From Candidatus Acutalibacter stercorigallinarum (GTDB lineage: Bacteria; Bacillota; Clostridia; Oscillospirales; Acutalibacteraceae): a DNA stretch of 64,000 nt. The notes beneath the pieces were generated by a model that ran no database searches, had not been told where the DNA came from, and saw only the letters and a list, made by a program, of their open reading frames with translations. The stretch spans positions 1 to 64,000 of the forward strand of contig DXIW01000041.1 of assembly GCA_019112625.1 (NCBI GenBank). The letters are read 5' to 3'. How positions within the stretch are numbered: position 1 is the first letter of the stretch; every line of letters starts with the position of its first letter. This document shows, piece after piece, positions 47,476-56,381 of the stretch. The translations under genes and the position numbers were made by a program.

Positions 47476-47494
47476 CTTCCCCTTTCCGGGGCTG

Positions 47495-48166
47495 TTATTT
47501 CTTGCGCACAAAGGCCTTTTTGGGCATGCGGCACACCGGGCAGGTCCAGTCGGCAGGCAGCTCCTCAAAGCCGAAATTGGGGTCGCTGTACACATAGCCG
47601 CACACCGAGCACACAAAGCTCTCACCGCTGCTCTTATCGAAGGTGAGCTCCGGGGGCAGGTAGGTGGGCGACCGCTTGGGGGAGGTGCCCCCCAGCTTCT
47701 CCACATAGTATTCGTAAGTCATGGGCACGCCGATGGCCTCGTCGCTGCCGGCGATGATCTCCCCAATAAACAGCTTTTGAGAGCCGGCGGCCACCACTTC
47801 CTTCACCTTGCACAAAAACCAGCAGCAGGTGTTCTCCTTGATCACCGGCACTCCCTCGATGAGGACCTTGTGCCGCACGTTCTCCAGCTTATCCGCCCGC
47901 CGGCCAGAGACCAGCCCCAGCGCCCCGATCACCGAGGCGGGGGTCTCCTGGGACAGCACGGAGATGGTGAAGATGCCGCTCTTCTCCATGCACTCGCAGC
48001 TGTAATTCTGCTTGCTCATACTCACCGCCACCAAGGGGTTGTCTGCCGGGGTGGCCTTGGTAATCTGCATCACCGTGTTCACGATGCAGGCGCTGGGCTT
48101 TTTCGCGTCCTTCACCCCGATGGCGTACATGCCGTAGGAAAGGGTACTTAAAACCTGGGGTTTCAT
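47495..48166 (-). CDS. Flavin reductase-rubredoxin fusion (high-molecular-weight rubredoxin)
   Basis: 223 aa. Residues ~1-160 are a flavin reductase-like FMN domain ([53 protein letters not shown]). Residues ~183-220 are a rubredoxin with CSVCGY and CPVC binding iron. Such proteins pass electrons from NAD(P)H to flavodiiron proteins for O2 or NO removal in anaerobes. No flavodiiron gene is nearby. The spacing between the CxxC pairs is near the rubredoxin norm. Confidence 0.92.
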   Translation of the reverse strand: MKPQVLSTLSYGMYAIGVKDAKKPSACIVNTVMQITKATPADNPLVAVSMSKQNYSCECMEKSGIFTISVLSQETPASVIGALGLVSGRRADKLENVRHKVLIEGVPVIKENTCCWFLCKVKEVVAAGSQKLFIGEIIAGSDEAIGVPMTYEYYVEKLGGTSPKRSPTYLPPELTFDKSSGESFVCSVCGYVYSDPNFGFEELPADWTCPVCRMPKKAFVRKK

Positions 48167-48225
48167 CTCTCTACCTCCGTTATCTGCTGATCTCCCACCG
48201 CTCCATAGATATGGGCCGCGGGGCT

Positions 48226-49491
48226 TTATTTATGCTTGATCTTGTCCCAATAGGCCCGAAAGCCCTGTTCGTTCTTGTTGTCGCCGTACTGGTAGTAGGT
48301 CCTGCCCAGCAGGGCGTCGGGCAGGTACTGCTGGGGCAGCCAGTGGTTGGGCGCGTCGTGGGGATACTGGTAAAACTGGCCTTTTTTCTCCACCTCGGCC
48401 CCGTCGTAGTGCTTGTTCTGCAGGTTCCGGGGGATGCTGCCCGCCTTCCCCGCCCGGATGTCCGCCGCCGCCTTCTCATAGGCCACGTGGGCCGAGTTGG
48501 ACTTGGGCGCGATGCTCACCAGCACCACCGCGTCGGACAGGGGGATGCTGGCCTCGGGCAGGCCCACCATCATGGCCGCGTCCACCGCCCCCTTCACAAT
48601 GGGGATGATCTGGGGCCAGGCCAGGCCCACGTCCTCGCAGGCGCACACCATCAGCCGCCGGCAGGCGGAGGGCAGGTCCCCGGCCTCCAGCAGCCGGGCC
48701 AGGTAGTGCAGGGCCGCGTCCGGGTCCGATCCCCGCATGGACTTCTGGAAGGCGGAGAGGATGTCGTAGTGCTCGTCCCCGCCCCGGTCGTAGCGCATGG
48801 CGCTCTTCTGGGTGAGCTCCCGTGCGCTCTCCAGGGTGATGGAGACCGCCTCTTCCCCCTGGTCGCAGGCCAGGGCGCAGAGCTCGGCGGCGTTCATGGC
48901 CTTGCGCACGTCCCCGCCGCAGGCCGTGGCGATATGGGCCAGCACCCCATCCTCCAGGGCAATCTCCTTCCCCATCTCCTGGGAAAGGATAGAAAAAGCG
49001 CGCTGTACGGCCTTCTCCACCTCCTCCCGCTCCACGGGCTTGAACTCGAACACCGTGGACCGGCTGAGGATGGCGTTGTAGACGTAGAAATAGGGGTTCT
49101 CCGTGGTGGAGGCGATGAGGGTCACCGAGCCGTTCTCGATGAACTCCAAGAGGGTCTGCTGCTGCTTTTTGTTGAAGTACTGGATCTCGTCCAGGTACAG
49201 CAGCACGCCGTTCATACCCTCGAAGGTGCCGGTGCGGCTCACCGCGTCCTTGATGTCCGCCGTGGAGGCCGTGGTGCCGTTGAGCTTCACCAGGCACCGG
49301 TCCGTGTTCCTGGCGATGATGGAGGCCACGGTGGTCTTCCCCACCCCCGATGGGCCGTAAAACACCATGTTGGGGATGTGCCCGGACTGGAGGATGCGGC
49401 GCAGGGCCTTCCCCTCGCCCAAAATATGCTTCTGCCCCACCACCTCCTCCAAGGTGGCGGGACGGACCCGGTCTGCCAAGGGCGCCGCCAA
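48226..49491 (-). CDS. rarA: Replication-associated recombination protein A (RarA/MgsA)
   Basis: AAA+ clamp-loader-like ATPase acting at stalled forks; 421 aa. [21 protein letters not shown], Walker [12 protein letters not shown], Walker [16 protein letters not shown], and the C-terminal tetramerisation region with [11 protein letters not shown] and [13 protein letters not shown] start at TTG 49491 ([10 protein letters not shown]), 6 nt after GGGAAGGGGGG. The only upstream ATG (49635) precedes the promoter (49532-49560) and cannot be used. A LexA-like box sits just above the -35. Confidence 0.93.
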   Translation of the reverse strand: MAAPLADRVRPATLEEVVGQKHILGEGKALRRILQSGHIPNMVFYGPSGVGKTTVASIIARNTDRCLVKLNGTTASTADIKDAVSRTGTFEGMNGVLLYLDEIQYFNKKQQQTLLEFIENGSVTLIASTTENPYFYVYNAILSRSTVFEFKPVEREEVEKAVQRAFSILSQEMGKEIALEDGVLAHIATACGGDVRKAMNAAELCALACDQGEEAVSITLESARELTQKSAMRYDRGGDEHYDILSAFQKSMRGSDPDAALHYLARLLEAGDLPSACRRLMVCACEDVGLAWPQIIPIVKGAVDAAMMVGLPEASIPLSDAVVLVSIAPKSNSAHVAYEKAAADIRAGKAGSIPRNLQNKHYDGAEVEKKGQFYQYPHDAPNHWLPQQYLPDALLGRTYYQYGDNKNEQGFRAYWDKIKHK

Positions 49492-49531
49492 AGGGATCCC
49501 CCCTTCCCCAAAATCTCTGTTTTCTCGTTTT

Positions 49532-49560
49532 ATTGTACCATCTTTTTCCCCAGAACGCAA
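49532..49560 (-). promoter_or_regulatory. rarA promoter
   Basis: Minus strand TTGCGT (49560-49555), 17 nt, TACAAT (49537-49532). Confidence 0.82.
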
Positions 49561-49570
49561 CCTGTTTCTG

Positions 49571-49584
49571 AGAACAAATGTTTG
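49571..49584. promoter_or_regulatory. LexA/DinR-like SOS box
   Basis: AGAACAAATGTTTG matches the Bacillus-type box CGAACRNRYGTTYG at 13 of 14 positions and lies about 10 bp upstream of the rarA -35. Confidence 0.6.
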
Positions 49585-49620
49585 TTTTTGTGAACTGCCC
49601 TTCCCGCGCTGCCAAAACAG

Positions 49621-49656
49621 AAAAGCGGCCGCCACACCTTTCGGGTGGCGGCCGCC
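49621..49656 (-). terminator. glyA terminator
   Basis: Minus strand GCGGCCGCCAC / GTGTGGCGGCCGC then TTTT. Confidence 0.88.
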
Positions 49657-49674
49657 GCAGCAGGCCTTACGGAC

Positions 49675-50931
49675 TTATTGGTACAAGGGGTATTTCTGGC
49701 AGATGGACTCCACCATGCCCCGCAGCTTCTCCACGTTGCCCTCGAAGCCGTCCTCCATGGCCAGGGCGATGCACGCGGCGATCTGGTCCATGTCCGCCTC
49801 CACCAGGCCCCGGGTGGTGACCGCCGGGGTGCCCAGCCGCAGGCCGCTGGTGGTAAAGGGACTGCGCTTCTCCCCGGGCACGGTGTTCTTGTTGGCGGTG
49901 ATATACACCTCGTCCAGGCGGCGCTCCAGCTCCTTGCCGGTGAGCTCCATGTCCGTCAGGTCCACCAGCATCAGGTGGTTGTCCGTGCCGCCGGAGACCA
50001 GCTTCACCCCACGGTTCAGCAGGCCCTGGGCCAGGGCCTGGGCGTTCTTTACCACCTGCTCCCCGTAGGCCTTGAATTCCGGCCGCAGGGCCTCTCCCAA
50101 ACACACGGCCTTGGCGGCGATGACGTGCATCAGCGGGCCGCCCTGGGTGCCGGGGAAGATGGCCTTGTCGATGGCCTTGGCAAACTCCTCCTTGCAGAGG
50201 ATCATGCCGCCCCGGGGGCCCCGGAGGGTCTTGTGGGTAGTGGTGGTCACCACGTGGGCGTAGGGCACCGGGTTCTGGTGGACCCCGGCGGCCACCAGCC
50301 CGGCGATGTGGGCCATGTCCACCATCAGAAGGGCGCCGCAGGCGTCGGCGATCTCCCGGAACTTCTTGAAGTCGATGGCCCGGGGGTAGGCGCTGGCCCC
50401 GGCCACGATGAGCTTGGGCTTTACCTCCATGGCCTGGGCCAGGAGCTTGTCGTAGTCGATGCGGCCGGTCTCCGGGTCTACCCCGTAGGCCACGAAATTG
50501 TACAGCGCCCCGGACATGTTCACCGGGGAGCCGTGGGTCAGGTGGCCGCCCTCCGCCAGGTTCATGCCCAGCACCGTATCCCCGGGCTGGAGCAGGGCGA
50601 AGTACACCGCCAGGTTGGCCTGGGCTCCGGAGTGGGGCTGCACGTTGGCGTGGTCCGCGCCGAAGAGCTTGCAGGCCCGCTCCCGGGCGATGTCCTCCAC
50701 CACGTCCACGCACTGGCAGCCGCCGTAGTACCGCTTGCCGGGGTAGCCCTCGGCGTACTTGTTGGTGAGCACGCTGCCCATGGCCGCCATCACTGCCGGG
50801 GAGACGATATTCTCCGAGGCGATCAGCTCCAGATTCCGCTGCTGCCGGGCGAACTCCTGGGCCATGGCCTGGCCCACGTCCTGGTCCCGCTCGGTCACGA
50901 ACCCAATGGTATCCATCAAATCGTTGAACAT
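49675..50931 (-). CDS. glyA: Serine hydroxymethyltransferase
   Basis: PLP enzyme making glycine and methylene-THF from serine; 418 aa. [108 protein letters not shown] (catalytic Lys) are unmistakable. ATG at 50931 (MFNDLMDT) with AAGGAAG 6 nt ahead, rather than a TTG two codons earlier. Monocistronic between its promoter and terminator. Confidence 0.96.
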   Translation of the reverse strand: MFNDLMDTIGFVTERDQDVGQAMAQEFARQQRNLELIASENIVSPAVMAAMGSVLTNKYAEGYPGKRYYGGCQCVDVVEDIARERACKLFGADHANVQPHSGAQANLAVYFALLQPGDTVLGMNLAEGGHLTHGSPVNMSGALYNFVAYGVDPETGRIDYDKLLAQAMEVKPKLIVAGASAYPRAIDFKKFREIADACGALLMVDMAHIAGLVAAGVHQNPVPYAHVVTTTTHKTLRGPRGGMILCKEEFAKAIDKAIFPGTQGGPLMHVIAAKAVCLGEALRPEFKAYGEQVVKNAQALAQGLLNRGVKLVSGGTDNHLMLVDLTDMELTGKELERRLDEVYITANKNTVPGEKRSPFTTSGLRLGTPAVTTRGLVEADMDQIAACIALAMEDGFEGNVEKLRGMVESICQKYPLYQ

Positions 50932-50981
50932 GTGCAACTTCCTTCCCTTTGGATTTGGCTGGTCCTGTGCCTGTTTTCTCT

Positions 50982-51010
50982 ATTATACCGGAAAATCCCC
51001 CCGCTGACAA
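50982..51010 (-). promoter_or_regulatory. glyA promoter
   Basis: Minus strand TTGTCA (51010-51005), 17 nt, TATAAT (50987-50982). Confidence 0.88.
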
Positions 51011-51049
51011 TGGAAAAACACAGTTTTTGCGAAGAGGCGCCCTGCCGCC

Positions 51050-51078
51050 TTGCCAAGGGGCGAAAATGGGAGTAAAAT
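51050..51078 (+). promoter_or_regulatory. nth promoter
   Basis: TTGCCA (51050-51055), 17 nt, TAAAAT (51073-51078). Confidence 0.8.
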
Positions 51079-51118
51079 AGGGCTATCCATGACGAAACCC
51101 TAGAAAGGAGCGCCCTCC

Positions 51119-51796
51119 ATGACGAAAAAACAGCTGGCCCTGCAGGCGGTCGAGGCCCTGAAGCGCGAATACCCCGACGCCATCTGTTCCCTGGACTACC
51201 CCGACCCCCTGCAGCTTCTCATCTCCGTGCGGCTCTCGGCCCAGTGCACCGACGCCCGGGTGAACCTGGTGACCCCCGCCCTCTTTGCCCGCTTCCCCAC
51301 CCTGGAGGCCTTCTGTGAGGGCACCGAGGAGGAGATCGGGGAGCTCATCCACTCCTGCGGGTTCTGGCGGGCCAAGGCCAAAGATATTTTGGGGGCCTGC
51401 CGGATGATCAAGGACGAGTTTGGCGGCAAAGTCCCCGACAACATGGAGGACCTGCTGAAGCTGCCCGGGGTGGGCCGCAAGACCGCCAACCTGGTGCTGG
51501 GGGACGTGTACGGCAAGCCCGCCGTGGTGACGGACACCCACTGCATCCGCATCGCGGGGCGGCTGGGGCTTACCGCCAATACCGCCCCGGAAAAGGTGGA
51601 GAAAGACCTGTGGGCCGTGCTGCCCCCGGAGGAATCCAACAACTTCTGCCACAGGCTGGTGCTCCACGGCAGGGCGGTGTGCACCGCCCGCAAGGCCTTC
51701 TGCGAGAACTGCTGCATGGCGGGCTTCTGCAGGAAGGCGGGCGTGGGGCCGAACGGGGAGAAGCTCCTGGGGAAGAAGGGGGCTGGCCGGAAGTGA
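51119..51796 (+). CDS. nth: Endonuclease III
   Basis: Bifunctional glycosylase/AP lyase for oxidised pyrimidines; 225 aa. LSAQCTDARVN, helix-hairpin-helix LPGVGRKTANLVLG with catalytic Lys, VTDTHCIRIAGRLGL with catalytic Asp, and the 4Fe-4S motif C-x6-C-x2-C-x5-C (CTARKAFCENCCMAGFC). The Lys-rich tail is slightly longer than usual. ATG with AAAGGAGC ahead. Its 3' region is an unusual multi-hairpin and repeat array. Confidence 0.95.
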   Translation: MTKKQLALQAVEALKREYPDAICSLDYPDPLQLLISVRLSAQCTDARVNLVTPALFARFPTLEAFCEGTEEEIGELIHSCGFWRAKAKDILGACRMIKDEFGGKVPDNMEDLLKLPGVGRKTANLVLGDVYGKPAVVTDTHCIRIAGRLGLTANTAPEKVEKDLWAVLPPEESNNFCHRLVLHGRAVCTARKAFCENCCMAGFCRKAGVGPNGEKLLGKKGAGRK

Positions 51797-51802
51797 GGGG
51801 TC

Positions 51803-51957
51803 GGGGCCCCGTCCCCCTGGGCCGCAGGCCCAGGGGCAGGCCCCCGCAAGGGGGCCTGCGGGCCCGCGAAGCGGGGCCGGCGGGGCCCCGGAGCGCCCGG
51901 AAAAGTCCCAGAAAAGCCCGGAAATCACCCAAAAGAGCCCGGAAAGAGCCGAAATTC
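51803..51957 (+). repeat. Closed multi-hairpin junction and three 21-bp tandem repeats after nth
   Basis: GGGGCCCC ends (51803-51810 / 51882-51889) enclose three GC hairpins. Their arms are CCCCTGGGCC (10 bp, GCA loop), GCAGGCCCCC (10 bp, GCAA tetraloop) and GGCCCGC (GAA loop). Then GCCCGGAAA starts at 51895, 51916 and 51937, an exact 21-bp period. No reading frame is convincing. There is no T-run, so it is not an ordinary terminator. Confidence 0.75.
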
Positions 51958-52030
51958 CGCCAGGGGCTTGACTTAAACCCCACTTTACCCTGTATCATAG
52001 ACATAAACTCATTTGGGAGGAGCATGACAG

Positions 52031-53137
52031 ATGGAAAAAGCCAAAGTCTACTTTACCGACCTGCGGGCCCGTTTCGACTGCAACCTGCTGCAAAAGCTGC
52101 GCAAGCTGCTGCTGGCCGCGGGCATGGACCAGATCGACTTTCAGAACAAGTACGCCGCCATCAAAATCCACTTCGGCGAGCCGGGGAACCTGGCCTTCCT
52201 GCGGCCCAACTACGCCAAGGTGGTGGCGGACCTGGTGAAGGAGCTGGGGGGCAAGCCCTTCCTCACCGACTGCAACACCCTGTACGTGGGCCGGCGGAAA
52301 AACGCCCTGGACCACCTGGACGCCGCCTATGAAAACGGCTTCTCCCCCTTCTCCACCGGGTGCCACGTGCTCATCGCCGACGGGCTGAAGGGCACCGACG
52401 AGACGCTGGTGCCCATCGACGGGGAGTATGTGAAAGAGGCCAAGATCGGCACGGCCATTATGGACGCGGACGTGTTCATCAGCCTGACCCACTTTAAGGG
52501 CCACGAGGCCACGGGCTTCGGCGGCTGCCTGAAGAACATCGGCATGGGGTGCGGCTCCCGGGCCGGGAAGATGGAGATGCACTCCGCGGGCAAGCCCCAC
52601 ATCGAGCAGGAAAAGTGCGTGGGCTGCGGCTCCTGCCAGAAGGACTGCGCCCACAGCGCCATCACCATCACCGACCGGAAGGCCAGAATCGACCACAGTA
52701 AGTGCGTGGGCTGCGGGCGGTGCATCGGCCGCTGTCCCGTGGACGCGGTGCAGCCCGCCAGCGACGAGGCCAACGATGTGCTGAATTATAAAATCGCCGA
52801 GTACACCTGGGCCGTGGTGAAGGACAAGCCCTGCTTCCACATCTCCCTGGTGATGGACGTGTCCCCCTACTGCGACTGCCACGGGGAGAACGACGTGCCC
52901 ATCGTGCCGGATGTGGGCATGTTCGCCTCCTTCGACCCCATCGCCCTGGACCAGGCCTGCGCTGACGCGGTGAACGCCCAGCCCAGCATGCCGGGCTCGG
53001 TGCTGGACGAGCGGGACCAGTGCCACCACGACCACTTTACCGACACCCACCCGGACACCAACTGGAAGAGCTGCCTGGAGCACGGGGAGAAGCTGGGCCT
53101 GGGCACCCGGGAGTACGAGCTGGTGCGGGTAAAATAA
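52031..53137 (+). CDS. DUF362 domain protein with two 4Fe-4S clusters
   Basis: 368 aa. The DUF362 domain (~1-180 and 250-360) contains KIHFGEPGNLAFLRPNYAKVVADLVKELGGKPFLTDCNTLY, DADVFISLTHFKGHEATGFGGCLKN and DPIALDQACADAV. A two-cluster ferredoxin domain is inserted at ~190-245: CVGCGSCQKDCAHSAI and CVGCGRCIGRCPVDAV. An electron-transfer or flavin-linked role in anaerobes is likely, exact role unknown. ATG at 52031 follows GGGAGGAGC; TTGACT near 51968 with TATCAT at 51993 is the probable promoter. Confidence 0.9.
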   Translation: MEKAKVYFTDLRARFDCNLLQKLRKLLLAAGMDQIDFQNKYAAIKIHFGEPGNLAFLRPNYAKVVADLVKELGGKPFLTDCNTLYVGRRKNALDHLDAAYENGFSPFSTGCHVLIADGLKGTDETLVPIDGEYVKEAKIGTAIMDADVFISLTHFKGHEATGFGGCLKNIGMGCGSRAGKMEMHSAGKPHIEQEKCVGCGSCQKDCAHSAITITDRKARIDHSKCVGCGRCIGRCPVDAVQPASDEANDVLNYKIAEYTWAVVKDKPCFHISLVMDVSPYCDCHGENDVPIVPDVGMFASFDPIALDQACADAVNAQPSMPGSVLDERDQCHHDHFTDTHPDTNWKSCLEHGEKLGLGTREYELVRVK

Positions 53138-53157
53138 GAGGTTTTTCCCCCATCCCG

Positions 53158-53186
53158 TTGACAAAGCAGGAAAAGTGGAAGATAAT
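53158..53186 (+). promoter_or_regulatory. Promoter of the PatB-type gene
   Basis: TTGACA (53158-53163), 17 nt, GATAAT (53181-53186). Confidence 0.8.
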
Positions 53187-53206
53187 GGGGGTAAGGATCT
53201 GAGATC

Positions 53207-53245
53207 ATCCCGGGCGGAGGGCTCTCCCTTTGCCCGGGGATTTTT
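53207..53245 (+). terminator. Terminator-like hairpin inside the PatB-gene leader
   Basis: ATCCCGGGC / GCCCGGGGAT stem with an inner AGGG/CCCT and T5, ending 2-3 bases before ATGGAGG, the ribosome site. It lies downstream of the promoter, so it could attenuate transcription. Confidence 0.6.
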
Positions 53246-53261
53246 ATGGAGGTCAAAACAC

Positions 53262-54437
53262 ATGCGCTATGATTTTGAGACCCTGGTAGACCGCTCCCAC
53301 TGCGGCTCGGGGAAATGGGACGGCATGAAGGAGAAGAACCCCGACGTGCGTGTGGGCATCGTGCCCCTCTCTGTGGCGGACATGGAGTTCAAGAACCCAC
53401 CTGAGGTGGTGGAGGGCCTGAAGGCCTATCTGGACACCCATATCCTGGGGTACACCAGCCCCACGGAGGAGTACAAGGCTGCCGTGTGCCAGTGGATGAA
53501 GGACCAGCACAGCTGGGACATCCAGCCCGAGTGGATCTGCTGCACCCACGGCGTGGTCACCGCCCTGTTCATGCTGGTGAGCGCCCTCACCCAGCCCGGG
53601 GACGGGGTCATCATCCTCACCCCGGTGTACTACCCCTTCTACATGGCCACCAAGGCCAATGGCCGCAAGGTAAAAGGCTGCCCCCTGGTCTACCGGGACA
53701 ACACCTACACCATCGATTTTGACCTGCTTGATAAGATCGCCGCCGAGGACGACAGCAAGCTGATGATCTTCTGCAGCCCCCACAACCCGGTGGGCCGGGT
53801 GTGGACCCCGGAGGAGCTGAAGCGGGTGGCGGAGATCTGCCAGAAGCACGGGGTGAAGGTCATCAGCGACGAGATCCACTTCGACCTGGTGATGCCCGGC
53901 CACAAGCACACGGTGTTCTCCACCGTGGCCCCGGACCCGGAGGACATCATCGTCTGCACCGCCCCCAGCAAGACCTTTAACCTGGCGGCCATGCAGACCT
54001 CCAATATCATCATCCCCAAGGCGGAGGACCGGGAGAAATTCGCCGCCGTGCGGGGCGCCTATGCCGACCACGACCCCAGCGCCCTGGGCCTGGAGGCCTG
54101 CCGTTTGGCCTACACCCACTGCAAGCCCTGGATGGAGGAGATGCTCCAGGTCATCGCCGGGAATTACGAGTTTGCCAAGGCGTTCATCCAGGAGCGGCTG
54201 CCGGAGATCAAGGTGGTGCCCCTGGAGGGTACCTACCTGCTGTGGCTGGACTGCACCGCCCTGGGCAAGACCGCCGAGGAGCTGGAGGAGCTGATGGTGC
54301 AGAAGGCCCAGCTCTTCCTGGACGAGGGCTACCTATTCGGAGACGAGGGCAAGGGCTTTGAGCGGGTGAACCTGGCCTGCCCCCAGTGGGTGCTGAAGGA
54401 CGCCCTGGAGCGGCTGGAGAAAGCTGTGCGCTCTTAA
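53262..54437 (+). CDS. MalY/PatB family C-S lyase (cystathionine beta-lyase type)
   Basis: 391 aa fold-type I PLP enzyme. FETLVDRSHCGSGKWDGM at the N-terminus (the family's R...G-S-x-KW motif), PLSVADMEFKNPPEV, YYPFYMATKANGRKV, FCSPHNPVGRVW, ISDEIHFDLVMPGHKH and TAPSKTFNLAAMQTS (PLP Lys in SKTFN). Cleaves cystathionine or cysteine to thiol or sulfide, ammonia and pyruvate. ATG with GGAGG about 10 nt ahead. With cysK across the terminator it forms a sulfur amino-acid neighbourhood. Confidence 0.93.
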   Translation: MRYDFETLVDRSHCGSGKWDGMKEKNPDVRVGIVPLSVADMEFKNPPEVVEGLKAYLDTHILGYTSPTEEYKAAVCQWMKDQHSWDIQPEWICCTHGVVTALFMLVSALTQPGDGVIILTPVYYPFYMATKANGRKVKGCPLVYRDNTYTIDFDLLDKIAAEDDSKLMIFCSPHNPVGRVWTPEELKRVAEICQKHGVKVISDEIHFDLVMPGHKHTVFSTVAPDPEDIIVCTAPSKTFNLAAMQTSNIIIPKAEDREKFAAVRGAYADHDPSALGLEACRLAYTHCKPWMEEMLQVIAGNYEFAKAFIQERLPEIKVVPLEGTYLLWLDCTALGKTAEELEELMVQKAQLFLDEGYLFGDEGKGFERVNLACPQWVLKDALERLEKAVRS

Positions 54438-54454
54438 AAATCAAAAACACAAAA

Positions 54455-54487
54455 GCAAAGGGCCGGAGCGGTGTGCTCCGGCCCTTT
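54455..54487. terminator. Bidirectional terminator
   Basis: AAAGGGCCGGAGC / GCTCCGGCCCTTT between convergent PatB-type and RNase H genes. Confidence 0.92.
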
Positions 54488-54497
54488 CTCTATCTCG

Positions 54498-55115
54498 CTA
54501 TAGGCCCAGGGCTTTCCGGGCCAGGGAGTCCGCCAGGTCGTTGCAGGCGTTGCCGGAGTGGCCCTTCACCTTGACGAAGGTGAGCTTCAGGTCCCGGGCG
54601 GCCTCCCGGCACAGGGCGGCATAGGCCTGGGTGCCGGGCTTATTGGCCTTCCACAGGCCTTGGGCCCACTTGGCCACGCCCTCGTAGTCGTGGTGAATCT
54701 CCAGGGCGGGGATGCCCGCTTTGCGGCAGTAGTCGATCACCGTCACCGCGCCCATGATCTCCCCGGCCACGTTGCGCATGTCCGCCAGGGCGGGGTCGCT
54801 GTACTTTTGAGAGAAGTATTTGGTCTCGCCGCCGTAGAAGAGCACCGCCCCGCAGGCGAATTCCTTGGTGGCGTCGTGGTAGCTGCCGTCCACATAAGCC
54901 ACGGCCACGCCCTCCCGCTGGGAGGGCTGGGGGGCGTCCTCCTCGGCGTGGGACTCCCCTGCCCGCTGGAGGAAGGTCTCCGCCTCCGCCCGGGTGGCAA
55001 AGCCCTTGAAGAGCACCCCGGGGGCGCCCTTTACCTGGGCCTCGCACTCCGCCCAGCTCTGGTAGATGCCGTCGCCGCTTTTGCCGTTTTTGACCGCGTA
55101 GAATTTTTTGGCCAT
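54498..55115 (-). CDS. rnhA: Ribonuclease HI with N-terminal viroplasmin-like domain
   Basis: 205 aa. Residues 1-50 are the hybrid-binding viroplasmin domain (KKFYAVKNGKSGDGIYQSWAECEAQVKG...FATRAEAETFL). Residues ~70-205 are RNase H: VAYVDGSYHDATKEFACGAV (first Asp), NVAGEIMGAV (Glu), IHHDYEGV (Asp), and VKVKGHSGNACNDLADSLARKAL (His and Asp). Removes RNA from RNA-DNA hybrids. It starts 3 bp after the cysK stop, so it is co-transcribed with it. Confidence 0.93.
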   Translation of the reverse strand: MAKKFYAVKNGKSGDGIYQSWAECEAQVKGAPGVLFKGFATRAEAETFLQRAGESHAEEDAPQPSQREGVAVAYVDGSYHDATKEFACGAVLFYGGETKYFSQKYSDPALADMRNVAGEIMGAVTVIDYCRKAGIPALEIHHDYEGVAKWAQGLWKANKPGTQAYAALCREAARDLKLTFVKVKGHSGNACNDLADSLARKALGL

Positions 55116-55118
55116 GGC

Positions 55119-56051
55119 TCAGCCCTCGAACAGCGGGGTGGAGAGGTAGCGGTCGCCGGTGTCGGGCAGGAGGACCACCAGGGTTTTGCCCTGGTTTTCC
55201 GGGGCGGACAGGAGGCGCTCCCCGGCGGCCAGGGCCGCCCCGGAGGAGATGCCCACCAAGATGCCCTCGGTTTTGGCGAAGCGCCGGGCGGCGCTGTAGG
55301 CCTCCTCCTCGGTGACGGTGACCACCTGGTCGTAGACGGTGGTGTCCAGGGCCTTGGGCACGAAGCCGGCGCCGATGCCCTGGAGGCCGTGGGGGCCGCT
55401 TTTGCCCTGGGAGAGCACCGGGGAGCCAGCGGGCTCCATGGCCACCACCTGGATGGCGGGGTCCCGCTCTTTCAGGTAGCGGCCCACCCCGGTGAGGGTG
55501 CCGCCGGTGCCCACCCCGGCCAGGAAGATGTCCAGACTTCCCCCGCACTGGTCCCAGATCTCCGGGCCGGTGGTGCGGTAGTGGGCGGCGGGGTTGGCGG
55601 GGTTCTCGAACTGGCCGGCCAAAAAGCTCTCCGGGTTCTCCCGGCAGAGCTCCTCCGCCTTTTCGATGGAGCCGGCCATGCCCTTCTCCCCGGGGGTGAG
55701 GACGATTTTCGCGCCGTAGGCCGCCAGCAGGGCGCGGCGCTCCACGCTCATGGTGTCGGGCATGGTGAGCACCACCCGGTAGCCCCGGGCCGCGGCGATG
55801 GCCGCCAGGCCGATGCCCGTGTTGCCGGAGGTGGGCTCGACAATGAGGCCGCCGGGGGCCAGCCTGCCGCTTCGCTCCGCGTCGTCAATCATGGACAGGG
55901 CGGCCCGGTCCTTCACGCTGCCGGCGGGGTTCAGGTACTCCAGCTTGGCCAGCAGCCGTCCCCCCCGCTCCCGGGGAAAGAACCGGCCGGCCTCCAGCAG
56001 GGGGGTGGCCCCGATCAGCTCTGTCATGTCTCTGGCGATGTGCTCCCGCAT
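55119..56051 (-). CDS. cysK: Cysteine synthase (O-acetylserine sulfhydrylase)
   Basis: 310 aa PLP enzyme, fold type II. LIGATPLLEAGRF, KLEYLNPAGSVKDRAALSMI (PLP Lys in SVKDR), VEPTSGNTGIGLAAIAAARGYRV (Asn loop), GVGTGGTLTGVGRYLKE (phosphate loop) and GISSGAALAAG. Makes cysteine from O-acetylserine and sulfide. ATG behind AAGGAGTG. Promoter at 56085-56113. First gene of a two-gene unit with RNase H. Confidence 0.95.
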   Translation of the reverse strand: MREHIARDMTELIGATPLLEAGRFFPRERGGRLLAKLEYLNPAGSVKDRAALSMIDDAERSGRLAPGGLIVEPTSGNTGIGLAAIAAARGYRVVLTMPDTMSVERRALLAAYGAKIVLTPGEKGMAGSIEKAEELCRENPESFLAGQFENPANPAAHYRTTGPEIWDQCGGSLDIFLAGVGTGGTLTGVGRYLKERDPAIQVVAMEPAGSPVLSQGKSGPHGLQGIGAGFVPKALDTTVYDQVVTVTEEEAYSAARRFAKTEGILVGISSGAALAAGERLLSAPENQGKTLVVLLPDTGDRYLSTPLFEG

Positions 56052-56084
56052 GAAAACTCACTCCTTAGCCGAAAACTTACCCCC

Positions 56085-56113
56085 AGTATACCCCATCCCG
56101 GGGCGCGATGCAA
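56085..56113 (-). promoter_or_regulatory. cysK promoter
   Basis: Minus strand TTGCAT (56113-56108), 17 nt, TATACT (56090-56085). The gap 56114-56303 to the exporter promoter is GC-rich with no convincing frame. Confidence 0.82.
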
Positions 56114-56303
56114 GCGGGAGAGGGAAAGCTACCGCCGGGAGGCGGGGCAAAACGGCGTCCCGGGCCAGGGAAAAGCGAGGCCTCCCCTGGTTTTGTCCCC
56201 CCTCCCCCGGTGCTTTGGTCTCCCCTGGGAGCACCGGCGGGCGGAAAGGGGGCTTTTGTCACCTGTTTTTCCAAGATTTTCCCGGAAAAAGGGGGATTTC
56301 CTG

Positions 56304-56332
56304 TTGCAGGGAATACCCAAATACGGTATAAT
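56304..56332 (+). promoter_or_regulatory. Promoter of the MacB-type exporter operon
   Basis: TTGCAG (56304-56309), 17 nt, TATAAT (56327-56332). Confidence 0.82.
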
Positions 56333-56381
56333 AGAGCAGAATGCATACTACATTATGATTTTTGAGGAGCGCTCGCAGCTT

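Noticed and set aside
54558-56381. A 1092-codon plus-strand frame running across RNase H and cysK into adaptor 1
   Set aside because: The first ~600 codons are the antisense of two clear genes. The real adaptor begins at 56382, downstream of a good promoter at 56304-56332.
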